Source of the DNA: Ricinus communis
Lineage: Eukaryota > Streptophyta > Magnoliopsida > Malpighiales > Euphorbiaceae
DNA: 64,000 nt
Assembly (NCBI RefSeq): GCF_019578655.1
Contig: NC_063260.1
Location: forward strand, 29,474,888-29,538,887
Reading direction: 5' to 3'
In this document: one piece after another, positions 11,500 to 22,502 of the stretch
Position numbering within the stretch: the stretch's first letter is position 1
Layout of the letters: the number at the start of each line of letters is the position of its first letter
Notes under the pieces: model-generated
The model's input: the letters and a program-made list of their open reading frames with translations, nothing else
What the model was told of the DNA's origin: nothing
Database searches by the model: none
Position numbers and translations under genes: made by a program

Positions 11500-13506
11500 A
11501 TGATTTCTTTAGCAGATGTCTACCATGTGGTGGCTTCAACAGTTCCGTTATATTTCTCCATGTTATTGGCTTACATCTCTATGAAATGGTGGAGACTCTT
11601 TACACCAAATCAGTGTGCAGGCATAAACATGTTTGTTGCTAAATTTTCAATTCCACTGTTATCATTTCAAGTTATCTCCAACAACAACCCCTACAAAATG
11701 AACCTCAAACTTATATTTGCTGACTTTCTTCAAAAACTATTAGCTGCTTTAGTACTCTTAGCAATCACCAAGATCAGCTCTAGAGGAAGGTTGAATTGGA
11801 TCATCACTGGTCTCTCTCTGTCAACATTGCCTAACACTTTGATATTGGGAATCCCACTTTTGAAGGCTATGTATGGGGCTGAAGCAGAGGCACTTTCACA
11901 GATAGTTGTCTTACAAAGCTTAGTTTGGTATAATTTGTTGCTGTTCCTGTTTGAGCTAAATGCAACCTATGCAGCTCCAGTGGCACCATCTTCAGAAACT
12001 ACAGGTAGTCTATATACAATATTTTCAGATTTTGCATTTTATAGGTAGCAATACCCAATTCCATGTGGAGACTATCAAGTCCTAAATTCCAATTTTAACT
12101 CTCAGACACGAACAGTGTTTCGATTTCAGTCCTGCTCAGTCAACTTTCTCACTAGAAGATAACTCAAGTGGGCCCTCAACAACATATTAATTATCTTCCC
12201 ATTTCTTTTTCCTTTTCTGATCATCTTTCAGTTAGTTGTCTTCATTCCGGCTGCATGACTACATCTTTTGAGATCCTTCCCAGAAACAATCCTAGGATGA
12301 AAATTAATTTAAAAATTGACATGTGCATCCATTCCCATAGCCTATTGCATAGTTAATATTACTAGTAGAACAATGCTTAATATGTTTTCCTGATGTTTAC
12401 GGATGACACTTATTTGCTTGCTTGTTTAGAGAGCTATGCCACACTCTAATAGTCCATTGTTATAAATTCTGTACTGTAAAAGACACATCTTGATTTTGTT
12501 TATTGACTTTAATGTACTTCAAAAGAATATGGTTTCTTTCTCATTTTAAGGAGACCAGGAGGCCCCTCAAGAAGCACAATCAAAGGAGGAAGAAGATGAA
12601 ACAAATACAAGTACAACAAGGAGAGCAAAAACCATGGTCATTCTCTTGACAGTGGGGAAGAAGCTGCTGAGAAATCCCAATTTCCATGCAACTCTGCTGG
12701 GTCTGATATGGGCAAGCGTACACTTCAGGTATGTTTTTGCATAAGCATCATAGGAACAGATTTAAGGAAGAATGTTCATATTACATGATTGATGGAACAA
12801 GGATGGACCGTTTTCAGGTGGGATGTAAAACTGCCAGACATTGTTGATAAATCTATACGGATATTGTCAACAGGAGGGCTCGGTATGGCAATGTTCAGCT
12901 TAGGTACATATGATCATATACCAGTACATGCTTTTGAAAAAAGAAAAAATAAATTAATTCTACAAATTTTGAGGTCACATTTCTAATTTCATACATTCTA
13001 ATAGGCCTGTTCATGGCATCACGCCCCAATATAATAGCATGTGGCGTTCGAATGGCAGTGCTATCTATGTCAATGAAATTCATTTCAGGCCCTGCTATAA
13101 TGGCAGTTGCTGCCCTTGCGGTTAGAGCAAGGGGCACAGTGTTCAAAGTGGCCATTGTGCAGGTAATAAAATAAAAGATTTTGTTTTCTTTGATCATCTA
13201 TTCATCAGGATACAAGGTTAAACAATGTGTTTCGGCACTGCAGGCAGCTCTACCTCAGGGGATTGTTCCATTTGTCTTTGCTAAAGAATACAACATTCAT
13301 CCAGACATATTGAGCACAGGGTAACTAATACTTCTTGTATCCATCCCAATCCCAATATTAAATCCCTATTTATGCCTCAATTAAATTTTAAGACATGCTC
13401 CTTTTTTTTTCTTTTTTTTTTTGCTTTTTGTTGTCACAGGGTAATTTTTGGCATGCTCATTGCACTGCCAATAGCTTTGGCCTACTACTCCCTATTAGCA
13501 TTATGA
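11500..13506 (+). CDS. PIN8: PIN8-type auxin efflux carrier (short central loop)
   Basis: A membrane transporter for indole-3-acetic acid. Short PINs of this type act mainly at the endoplasmic reticulum, and PIN8 is known as a pollen protein. Six exons: 11500-12004, 12551-12728, 12818-12903, 13005-13162, 13244-13320 and 13440-13506 (TGA), giving 356 residues with all phases consistent. The N-terminal helices carry [13 protein letters not shown] and [16 protein letters not shown] (the PIN NPNTL-like core). The loop is only about 40 residues (roughly 160-200) and rich in Gln and Glu. The C-terminal helices include [14 protein letters not shown] and [18 protein letters not shown]. Loop length and these motifs fit PIN8 better than PIN5, and the gene's place between pectate lyase and VDAC agrees with that. 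The long-PIN phosphorylation loop is absent. Confidence 0.93.
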
Positions 13507-15465
13507 AATCTAAGAGAAATGCAACAGAAACTCCAGAAACAGCAAATTTGTATACACCTCCAGAAAAAGGGATAAAAATTTAGAAGTCTCATTCTGTTTG
13601 TTCAACTTTCATCTTTTCCTTCCTATTATTTTGGAAAGTTTGTTCAATTTTCTGAAATGTTAACGTAATGCGTATGACACTTTTTTTTTTTTTCCTTTTG
13701 TATCTCAAGAAATATAAAATGTATTTATGAGAAAAATTAATTAACAAGCTAATGCAAAGAATGAAACAGTCAGTTATGCACAAGTGATTTTTCAATTATA
13801 AATTATCATTAGTTAAATGTAATATAAATCTAATGATAATATGAGAAGAGATCAGGTGAGAATTGGGTATCATTTTATTGATTTTTGAACTAATATACAC
13901 CAGTAGCTTGGCATAAAAACAACCGTATCTTGTGTCATAATACAAATGAAAACTGAATAATAATAATAATAATTCATTTGGCATAAATGTTCGATAATCA
14001 CAGCCACAATAATTATTATAAATACAAAAAATATATTAAATTAAATTATATTTCTCTTAGTTTCTCTAATCAATTATGAGAATAAAATAAGAAGTACACT
14101 CCCAATATATGTTACATTGTAGAAACCATAATTAAAATGCGATATTATAAAGCTAAAAAATTAGGTGTTGTCAGGGTGGACCGCAGGACGTCAATTGCGA
14201 AGCATCCCTCCTTTACAATAAAAGCTTTATCAGAATTAGTTCCACAGATGCATGCATGGGTTATCACTTTCAACAAATTTTGTGTTCCACAAGTGTTCTT
14301 TTATATGTCTTTATTGATTTCATTCTCCAGTTTCTGAGTTTTCTACTTTCAAGTTTCGACTAGGATACGTTTCATAAATTTAATGAAAAAGTCATTATTT
14401 AAAATAATATATTTTTTCTATCTCATTAATTATTCTTTCCGTCTAAAATTTATAATTAACTTTCAATCTCCATATAAAATAAAATAAAAATCTTTTTAAT
14501 TTTTATCACTTTTTCTATAATACCCTTGTTGAATTTGTTTTTTTTTTTATTTTATTTCTAGACACTTTCTTAGTCATTAACATTGATTGAGGTTCAAATA
14601 AAAGTACACATTGTATTAAAAAAGTCAAAATATTTATTCGATAATAATTACAATTTCAACGAAAAAGGTAGAAATTTAATTATAGTTTATGATATTTATT
14701 TGTTGTAGATTGAGGAAAGTATTTAAAGAAAATATAGAAAAAAAAACTATTCATTTTGAGTAAAATTAAATTAAATTGACTTACTTCATTCAGTTATTTT
14801 TCTAGTTAATCCGTTTTTAACTACGTAAGAATTAAAATAATTTTAGTTAAATTTGGTTTTGATTATAAAATATGAGTTTAATCGAACCTAACCGAAAATA
14901 ATTAATATATTATAAATTTAATATTTTAAAATCTATTAGATTTAATTAATTTAGAAAAATAAATAAATAATTTTTTCTATTATGAATGTAAAATATGAGT
15001 ATATTTTTGAAACAAAAAATAGGATTTTATTTGATCTAAAAATATTAATCCTATGAGTTGGATTTTATTTATTAAAAATTTAAAGCTTTCAGTTTTAGGT
15101 TGGCAAAATTCCAACGGTGATAAGATAGAATTAAAATGAAAGCAAAAATGTGACGTCCAATTCTTTGCGTTAAGCGTATAAAATAAATAAATAAATAAAG
15201 ACAAAATAATAGGAAAAGATAAATAAATTAAAGGAATACTAATTGTAAATGTTAATCAACCCTCTGTCTGGTTAAACCTAAACAAATCCATTTCATTTTC
15301 CTATTAACAAGATCACGTAATCATCAAGAAATATCAGATATATCTCAATCAACGGTCAACACTCTCTTGTCCTCTACATCCAACGGCTGGGATTTCATTA
15401 TTTAATTACTGAATAAATCTAAACAAATGGCATCGACAAGAAAATTTTAGGGTTTTTTGGATCAG
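13507..15465. other. Intergenic DNA between PIN8 and VDAC
   Basis: Includes the PIN8 3' UTR and AT-rich sequence. Around 14420-14580 the words TTCTTTCCGTCTAAAA and ATACCCTTGTTG look like one worn end of a Stowaway/Tourist-type MITE, but no matching second end was found. No gene is supported. The last 200 bases are the VDAC promoter region. Confidence 0.4.
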
Positions 15466-15473
15466 TATAAAAG
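15466..15473 (+). promoter_or_regulatory. Candidate TATA box of VDAC
   Basis: TATAAAAG lies 115 bases before the VDAC ATG. An AGGGTTTT word, resembling the telo-box often seen in plant housekeeping promoters, lies just upstream at about 15449. Positional inference. Confidence 0.55.
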
Positions 15474-15580
15474 AACCCAGAAGCCCCATTTTCAATCCCA
15501 TTTTGAAGCTATACTATTAATTACAGCTCTCTCTTTCTATTTGGCTTTTCTTTTTGTATTTTTGTTAATTTTTGGTAACC

Positions 15581-18500
15581 ATGGGAAAGGGTCCTGGTCT
15601 CTACACTGAAATCGGCAAGAAAGCTAGAGGTGCCCATCATCATTTCTTTATGTATTTCTCTCTTTTTTTTCCCGTCTATATATATTTTTTCTCATTGTGG
15701 ATTTTTCACTTATTTAGATGGGTAATTAATTATTTGTTAATTCGTTGGGTTTAAATGAAATTGTAGATCTATTATACAAGGATTATCAGACTGATCAGAA
15801 GTTTACTATCACTACATACTCTCCTACTGGTGTTGTGAGTTCTTATTATTTCCTTCTGATTGTCATTTGGATTTTATTTTACTTTACATTTCTTTTATTT
15901 CTTTTATGTGTAATGGTCTTATAGATACCGTACTTGATAGAATTTATTTTGAAATAGCTTGTAATTGTTGTTTGTTGAACTATTATTGTATACCCTAATC
16001 AAGGGTTGTTTGCTTTGCATTGTCTATTTTAATTTTTTTTTAACCACAGTAGTATTTACTGATACGTCCTTCTTTTTTTTTTTTAATTTAAGAAATTGAG
16101 TTTCAATATTACCAAATTAACAGTTTATAGTTGATTCATAAATAAGTTTAAATGTCTTTCCAGTTGATTGAATTTCTTTTCCCCATAAGCTCATGCTAAT
16201 TTTATTTCTTCATCTGGATTATGGCAGGCCATTACTTCTACAGGTGTAAAGAAAGGTGAGCTGTTTCTGGCTGATGTCAATACTCAGCTGAAGCAGAAGA
16301 ATGTCACAACTGATATCAAAGTCGACACAGACTCCAATGTATGATCGTATTCATGACTTTCTCATTTCATCATTATCTCTTTATTAATGCTTTGTTCTTC
16401 TAGTGACTTTAGTTATTTGGTACCATGTCAAGTTTAGTATTGGTATTGGCTTTTTGGTCAGTTTTTATATACTTAGTTATGATTGCTGGCTCTCGAATGT
16501 TGCCTATGTTGACTTGCTATTGCTTCCAAGATATATGCAGCATGTTTTTTTGTCTTTTTGACAATTGGCATAACAGGGGCTTATTGTTTGCCTGCATTGG
16601 TAGAATTGCAAAGTATGCAAAAAATTATTTGGCTATTGCTCCGATGGTGTTTGAAGATGTCTAATTAGACGTTTTTCTAGATTTTTTCTTGTTTGATTTT
16701 GTTATGTCCCGAAAACACTGCTGCACAATGATATAAAATTATATTTGGACAGAATTTAAGGGTTTGAATTACTATTGTTCTAGCAGGTTGATTAAAGTAA
16801 TGACATGTATGAGAGGAGAAGAAACGTACTCTTTAACCAAGTCTAACAGAACATATATATAATTATAATTTGCATCTTTTCTATTTTTTTCCGCTGGTGT
16901 TTGAGTTTCTAGTTCATTCTAGAATCAAGTTTTCATCTATTCATGCATCTGATTAAGTAATGAATCTTCATGCCCAAGAAACCCTTTGAGTTGCGTGGTT
17001 CATTCTGGTAATGTATTATAAAATATCAATCAAAACGCAAGCTATATAATTTCCTTTTTTTGTCTTTGTAAATATGCTTGCTTTGCTTTTCTTTATTTCT
17101 CCACCAATAGTATCGGTCTGTATTATTCGACCCTTGTTTGTTTGTTACTGTATTGAATCTTTACGTTATATATGATAGTTATGTCGTGTGATAGACCCAC
17201 AAATAATATTGTCCCACGATCCAAAAAATGCAAATTGTTTATTTTCAGCTGAACTCATTATAAGGATTATGCCGTAAGACTTATTTGTTCTATTAAATTA
17301 TTAAAACTTTTGAACTTTATACACCCCAAGTTAAGGCTCTGCCTTGTCTTTCCTGCATGAAATTGTTAAGGATTAAGGAGGAGAGGTTTGACATCCTCGA
17401 TCGTTTATCCGTTGGTTATTCTGTTTCTATATTTAGTGCTGGAATTATATGTAGGCAATGAAAACTTGTCTATATATGGTTTTGTATGTCTTATAATTAT
17501 TGTTCTTCTCTAAGAGGATTATTTATTGTATCACGTTTCTTTTTCTAAACTCTAGTGCTATTTTATTAAGTTTCTGTGTTGAACTTTCATCATCTTACTT
17601 AGAATCTGTATTGCTATTCAGCTCTTTACAACCACTACAGTTGATGAACTTGCTCCTGGCCTGAAGACTATTTTGAGCTGCAAACTTCCAGATCAGAGGT
17701 CTGGCAAGGTAGGCTAAATACTTTTAACAGATATATTTCTTATCTACAAAATTTAACGAGGAAAACTTCTATTTTTCTGCTTTCTTTGTTACATTAAGAA
17801 CATCTGATATGGCCTGTTTCATCTGTTGTTTGTAACTTCTCCCTTATTTCTGAAATTTAACTATTACCTGATCTATGCACCAGCTGGAGATTCAATATCT
17901 GCATGACTATGCTGCTGTAAGTTCGAGTGTTGGATTAGCACCTAATCCTACTGTTAACTTCTCTGGTGTGATTGGAACCAATGTTGTCTCACTTGGTACG
18001 GAACTGTCATTTGACACGAAATCTGGGAACTTCACAAAATGCAATGCTGGATTTAGCTACTCAAATGCAGACCTGATTGCTTCATTGACTCTGTGAGTGG
18101 CTTTCACTCTTTTAGTTGGAATGTAGGGGAAATCTGGATTCTCAACCAGTATCCAAGCATCTATGGACATTTATGCATATATGCACATTTATGAATATGA
18201 CCTTTCTTTTCACTTTGTGTCTGTGTACTGTGGGCAGTATATGTTATATTTTTTATTCATTCAGACATATGATCATCAATCAATACCTATATATTTCCAA
18301 AGATTTGCCCCACAATCTTAAAAAATCGTTTTTTTTTATGTGGTGGAATTTTTATTTTTATTTGTGTTGATGAGGTCTGCTTGAGATGCTTAGAACAAGG
18401 TATTAGTTTCTTTCTATTCTTAGCATATTCTGGATTGAACATTAAATATAATAGGAACAATATGTGATTGAAGATTATGTTAGTAACTTTAATTACTCTA

Positions 18501-18876
18501 TATGTATAAGCTGGTATTCGTTGGTAAATGCTCAGTATATTTAGTGCATCATATGAATTTATAGCCTTGGTACAGGAATGACAAGGGTGATTCTCTGAAG
18601 GCATCCTATTACCAAATTGTGAACCCTGTTCATGCTGTTGGTGCAGAGGTGAGCCATAGCTTCTCCACCAATGAAAACACCATAACTCTCGGTTCCCAGC
18701 ATGCATTGGATCCACTGACCACAATGAAGACACGAGTGAACAACTTTGGCAAGGCAAGTGCTCTGTTTCAGCATGAGTGGCGACCTAAGTCATTCATCAC
18801 TGTTTCTGCAGAGGTGGATACCAAGGCTATTGAATCAAATCCCAAGATTGGATTGGCTCTTGCTCTTAAGCCATGA
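15581..18876 (+). CDS. VDAC: Voltage-dependent anion channel (mitochondrial outer membrane porin)
   Basis: A beta-barrel pore for metabolites such as ATP and ADP across the mitochondrial outer membrane. Six exons: 15581-15629, 15767-15834, 16228-16338, 17622-17708, 17884-18092 and 18576-18876 (TGA), giving 274 residues, a normal VDAC length. The start [20 protein letters not shown] is the classic plant porin N-terminal helix. The GLK motif sits in [12 protein letters not shown]. The C-terminus ([13 protein letters not shown]) fits the final strand. Intron 3 is long (about 1.3 kb). The ATG context (aaccATGGGA) is good. It lies next to PIN8 on the same strand and converges with HIR. Confidence 0.97.
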
Positions 18877-19915
18877 GCTTGTTGTCCCGTTGCAATGAGG
18901 TAGTAGGTTGGGCATTACAAACGCAGTATAGCAGTCTCGACTGATTTTTCTTTTATTTTCTCCAATGGTGTAAAAACTTTAGTCTGAGTTCTCATGGTGA
19001 TACCTCTTTCTATTTGGTGGTTTTGGATGTAAAAATAAAAACCTAGAGGTGTCATAAACCCGTGCTATTGCTGTTTGAGTTCTGGATCTAGTCACTCCCA
19101 AGTTTAAACTGAGGTTGAATCCCCGTATTTTGAGAGGGTTTAGTTCATGATTTTGTTCAAATTCTTTGATGGTTATACCTATTCTCTGGTACAAACAGGC
19201 TTCTGTTACTCGTCGTTTTGGATGTCTTGTGGTAGATGGTTTTACGAGATTGTTTATCATTTGTTGAATGCCTAGGCCCATTGTCCCCATTCACAATTCC
19301 CAATTGGGAATTTAACTCGGAATACACGAGTCGTCTCTTGGGTAATTCCTCGAATAATTTTTTGACTAATTGCTGTATTGCCACTGATAAGGATCGTTTG
19401 GTAATTGCTGGATCGAATTCTTAAGATGGACTGCCCAAAGAGTAGAAGGAAGTGGGCAATTGTTGCAATGGCTAGTAATTAGAGTATCTTGATGTTTTAG
19501 GCTGTTGCCGTTTTGCATTTGGAGGGCTGATCTTGATGTCAAACAGTGCCATTTTTATCCTCCAAGGATTTGAGAGTTGCGTATCTTCTTTTTGAGAAAA
19601 GCATCTTGTAACCGCCTCTTTTAGAAATTATGACGCTTTTCGATCTTTTAGAGTTAGAATGTCTATTAATATCAAAGCCGTAATTTTCTCATCAACAGTA
19701 GCAATGGCAATATCAGACTCTGTCGTAATTTTCTCATCAACGGTAGCAATGGCAATATCAGACTCTCTGGCAAGACAAGACGAAGGCATTTAATTATAGG
19801 AGTTTCGGTAAAGGAAATGCACACAAGCACAACGGTACTACTGATCTTCAAAGAGTTTCAGCATACACACAAACATTCTGTTGACGTGATACTTTTTCTT
19901 TAACTCGGTCACTGC
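18877..19915. other. Convergent 3' region between VDAC and HIR
   Basis: Contains the VDAC 3' UTR and, near 19860-19915, the HIR 3' UTR. The ORFs at about 18979-19424 show no family features. A 45-bp tandem duplication lies at 19677-19766. No other feature is supported. Confidence 0.5.
19677..19766. repeat. Tandem duplication, 2 x 45 bp
   Basis: Units 19677-19721 and 19722-19766 differ at only two positions. Both contain TAATTTTCTCATCAAC and GCAATGGCAATATCAGACT. The near-identity points to a recent local duplication. Confidence 0.9.
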
Positions 19916-21203
19916 TTACCGGTTAGAAGTTGCCTGAAGCAACCCATCTCGAATTTGGGTGGCAACGTCATTGACGGCTCCAGGTCCATGAGGGATAAAA
20001 ACTGCTGAGGATTTACTGGTAGCACCAATCTCCTTCATGGTGTCAAAATACTGAGTGATGAGGACCATGTCCAAAACATCCTTTGCTGTGGTTCCTGGCA
20101 CATTAACAGAGAAACCAAGCACACTGTCTCTTAGACCATCCACAATTGCCTGGCGCTGCCTGGCGATACCCACTCCTGATAGGTATTTGGCTTCAGCCTC
20201 ACCCTCCGCTTTCTTAATCTGAACTATCTTCTCCGCTTCAGCTTTCTCATTAGCTGCTACCCTCAATCTTGCAGCTACCCAAGTGAATGAAATTTAGTCA
20301 GGAAGACGAAATAAGAAAGGAAGAGTTTCCTTTACATGGTATGCTTAAACGAGATGAATCTGAACGAGATTTTATGCAAATCTCACCAGCATTTATTTCA
20401 TTCATGGCTCTTTTCACATGCTCATCGGGTTCTATATCAACAATGAGAGTCTGGACGATTTCATATCCATAAGCTGACATAGCCTATCAGTTGTTTGAAT
20501 TGGACAACATTAATCAAGTTTGTTTAAGGACTCCAAAAGATCATAGTGTTCATCAGTTGCACACTCACCTTCTCAAGCTCCTCTTCAACAGCTTTTGCTA
20601 TTTCGTTCTTCTGCTCGAAAACATCATCCAAGTTTAGCTTTGGAACACTTGCCCTGATCACTGAACAATTTGGCATCAAGTTGTTCATTTACTACATGCA
20701 CCAGTCAGTAGTAAACATACATGTTCTCTATTAAAGGTTCATAATTTATGGATCATACCATCAAAGACATAAGCTTGGATTTGAGTTCTGGTATTGCTAA
20801 GTTTGTAGAAAGCATCGCTTGCTTTATCCGCAAGAGCACGGTATTGAACTGATGCAACAACGTTGACAAATACATTATCCTGCAGAACAAAAGATATATA
20901 CAGAACTGAGTATAACTATCACCTCAAACTATTAGATGCACTAAGATATTGTGCTTTTTCTCCTCCCGTGTGAATTCTAGCAAGTAAGAAGGCTACGCAA
21001 TAAATGACTATCACCTTTGTCTTGGTCTCGCAACGAACATCCAACTGCTGCAATCGAAGAGAGAGATGGCCAGCAAGCTGACTTCCGAGGATCCAAGGCA
21101 TGCAGTGGCATCCAGGATCAAGTACTTCATCAAATTTTCCAAACCTTTCCTTGATGGAAACCGTTGATTGGTCAACGGTAATGCAGCAGAATAGGTTCCC
21201 CAT
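19916..21203 (-). CDS. HIR: Hypersensitive-induced reaction (HIR) protein, SPFH/band 7 family
   Basis: A membrane-associated scaffold protein of the stomatin/prohibitin type. Plant HIRs form plasma-membrane microdomain complexes linked to immune signalling. Five exons: 21203-21015, 20879-20759, 20660-20569, 20483-20387 and 20274-19916 (TAA), giving 285 residues, the usual HIR length. The N-terminus MGNLFCC offers Gly2 and Cys residues for lipid anchoring, as is typical. The SPFH domain runs through [21 protein letters not shown] and the [18 protein letters not shown] region. A helical, Ala/Glu-rich segment follows ([26 protein letters not shown]). The C-terminus ([20 protein letters not shown]) is characteristic. 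Upstream 5'-UTR introns are possible but not resolved. Which HIR paralogue it is remains open; by gene order it should be HIR2-like. Confidence 0.95.
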
Positions 21204-22408
21204 TTCAATTACAATATCTGAAAAAAGAAAAAATATAAGAAAAATTAGATGACCTCTATATAGGCTAGGCAGCACAGAATCACAAAAAGAAGCTCAAGGA
21301 ACAAGTTTATCTGCCATTCTTATTAATAGAGATCATAATCAAGATTTCATAATCTTGCAGTATACAGAAAATTCTGATGCTCTATGAAAGAAAGAATCAG
21401 AAGCCAAATTATCAGTTGTTGGAAATATACATAACCTATCAACCTTCACAGACACGTGCGCACAGGTACAAGCTGAGAGAGAGAGAGTTGGTAAAAGGGC
21501 AAGGAAGGAGAGTTACAATATCTGAGAAAGCAATGAGTAGTAGAAGAAATACTTATAAATTTCTACATGTATGTACCAACAAGTAACAAGAGAAACCAAT
21601 TTCATTTGAATAATTTCTTTACCATTAACAAGCAATGCAAGCTATAGGCTGATCTTAGCCGCTTGTATTTGGAGTACACAATACAGTCGTCAGAATCAGA
21701 AATACATGTCATCTACAGACAAGTCTATCGAATGGAATAGAAATAAAACTTATTCTATCTCTAAACGTCAGTGCATATAAAGTCAAATTATTGTAATTTA
21801 GAACACCAAAAACAAGAACAAGAAGTTGCATAGTATCTTCCTAGTTACTTCATAACTCGGAGATAGTGATTTTTTATTTTGTTTAATAACTCCAGCTAAG
21901 CATATAGATTAGTATGGACTAGTAATGGTTGTTAATAGAATTAGTAAACTTGCCAACTGGAAATTCTGATATCTGCAAGCATAAGAATTAGAATTATTGG
22001 TGCAAAGCAAATTCATTTCTGACATGGTACTTATTATCTTGTATAGATTATGGATTTTGTTGATTAAGAAAGGTAACCACTTGAGGGACATTTCCAAGGA
22101 AATACTTGGAAAGAAAATCATTGTATTTGTCATAATCAAGTAAAATGTTTACTTTCTACAGATAAAACACTTAATCCTGAAAAGATCTGCAAAGTAGAAG
22201 AAATTATTCAGTACTAGTTAAAACTCAAAACTTTAGATAAAAAACTTAAACATGCATAGCTGCTTTATTTTTCATAGATCACATGATTTTGATATCTCTA
22301 CAACAAGACCCAAAAAAAGTTACTTTACTTTTTCATTTTTCCTCGCAATTTTGTTTTTTCAGATATCAGAAAGAAAATAAATAGCCCAGAGCATATAACC
22401 AAGGAAAA
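21204..22408. other. Upstream region of HIR, probably including 5' UTR introns
   Basis: No coding exon supported. HIR genes often carry a 5'-UTR intron, and the sequence directly before the ATG (rc of 21204-21240) has an acceptor-like polypyrimidine tract, so part of this stretch may be transcribed leader. Confidence 0.35.
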
Positions 22409-22502
22409 GAACACCTAATTTCTGTCTAAATTATGATCAAACTATCTAACCGTTAGAACACCCAATTTCTGTCTAAATTACGATGAAACTATCTAACCGT
22501 TG
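22409..22502. repeat. Tandem duplication, 2 x 47 bp
   Basis: Units 22409-22455 and 22456-22502 share CTGTCTAAATTA and AAACTATCTAACCGTT with about four differences. A local duplication upstream of HIR. Confidence 0.85.

Noticed and set aside
12168..12356. Extra exon of PIN8 in intron 1
   Set aside because: The joined exons 1 and 2 already give the right loop length and phase. The ORF here has no transporter features.
14137..14337. 66-codon plus-strand ORF between PIN8 and VDAC
   Set aside because: No family features and no splice or promoter context. It looks like a chance open frame.
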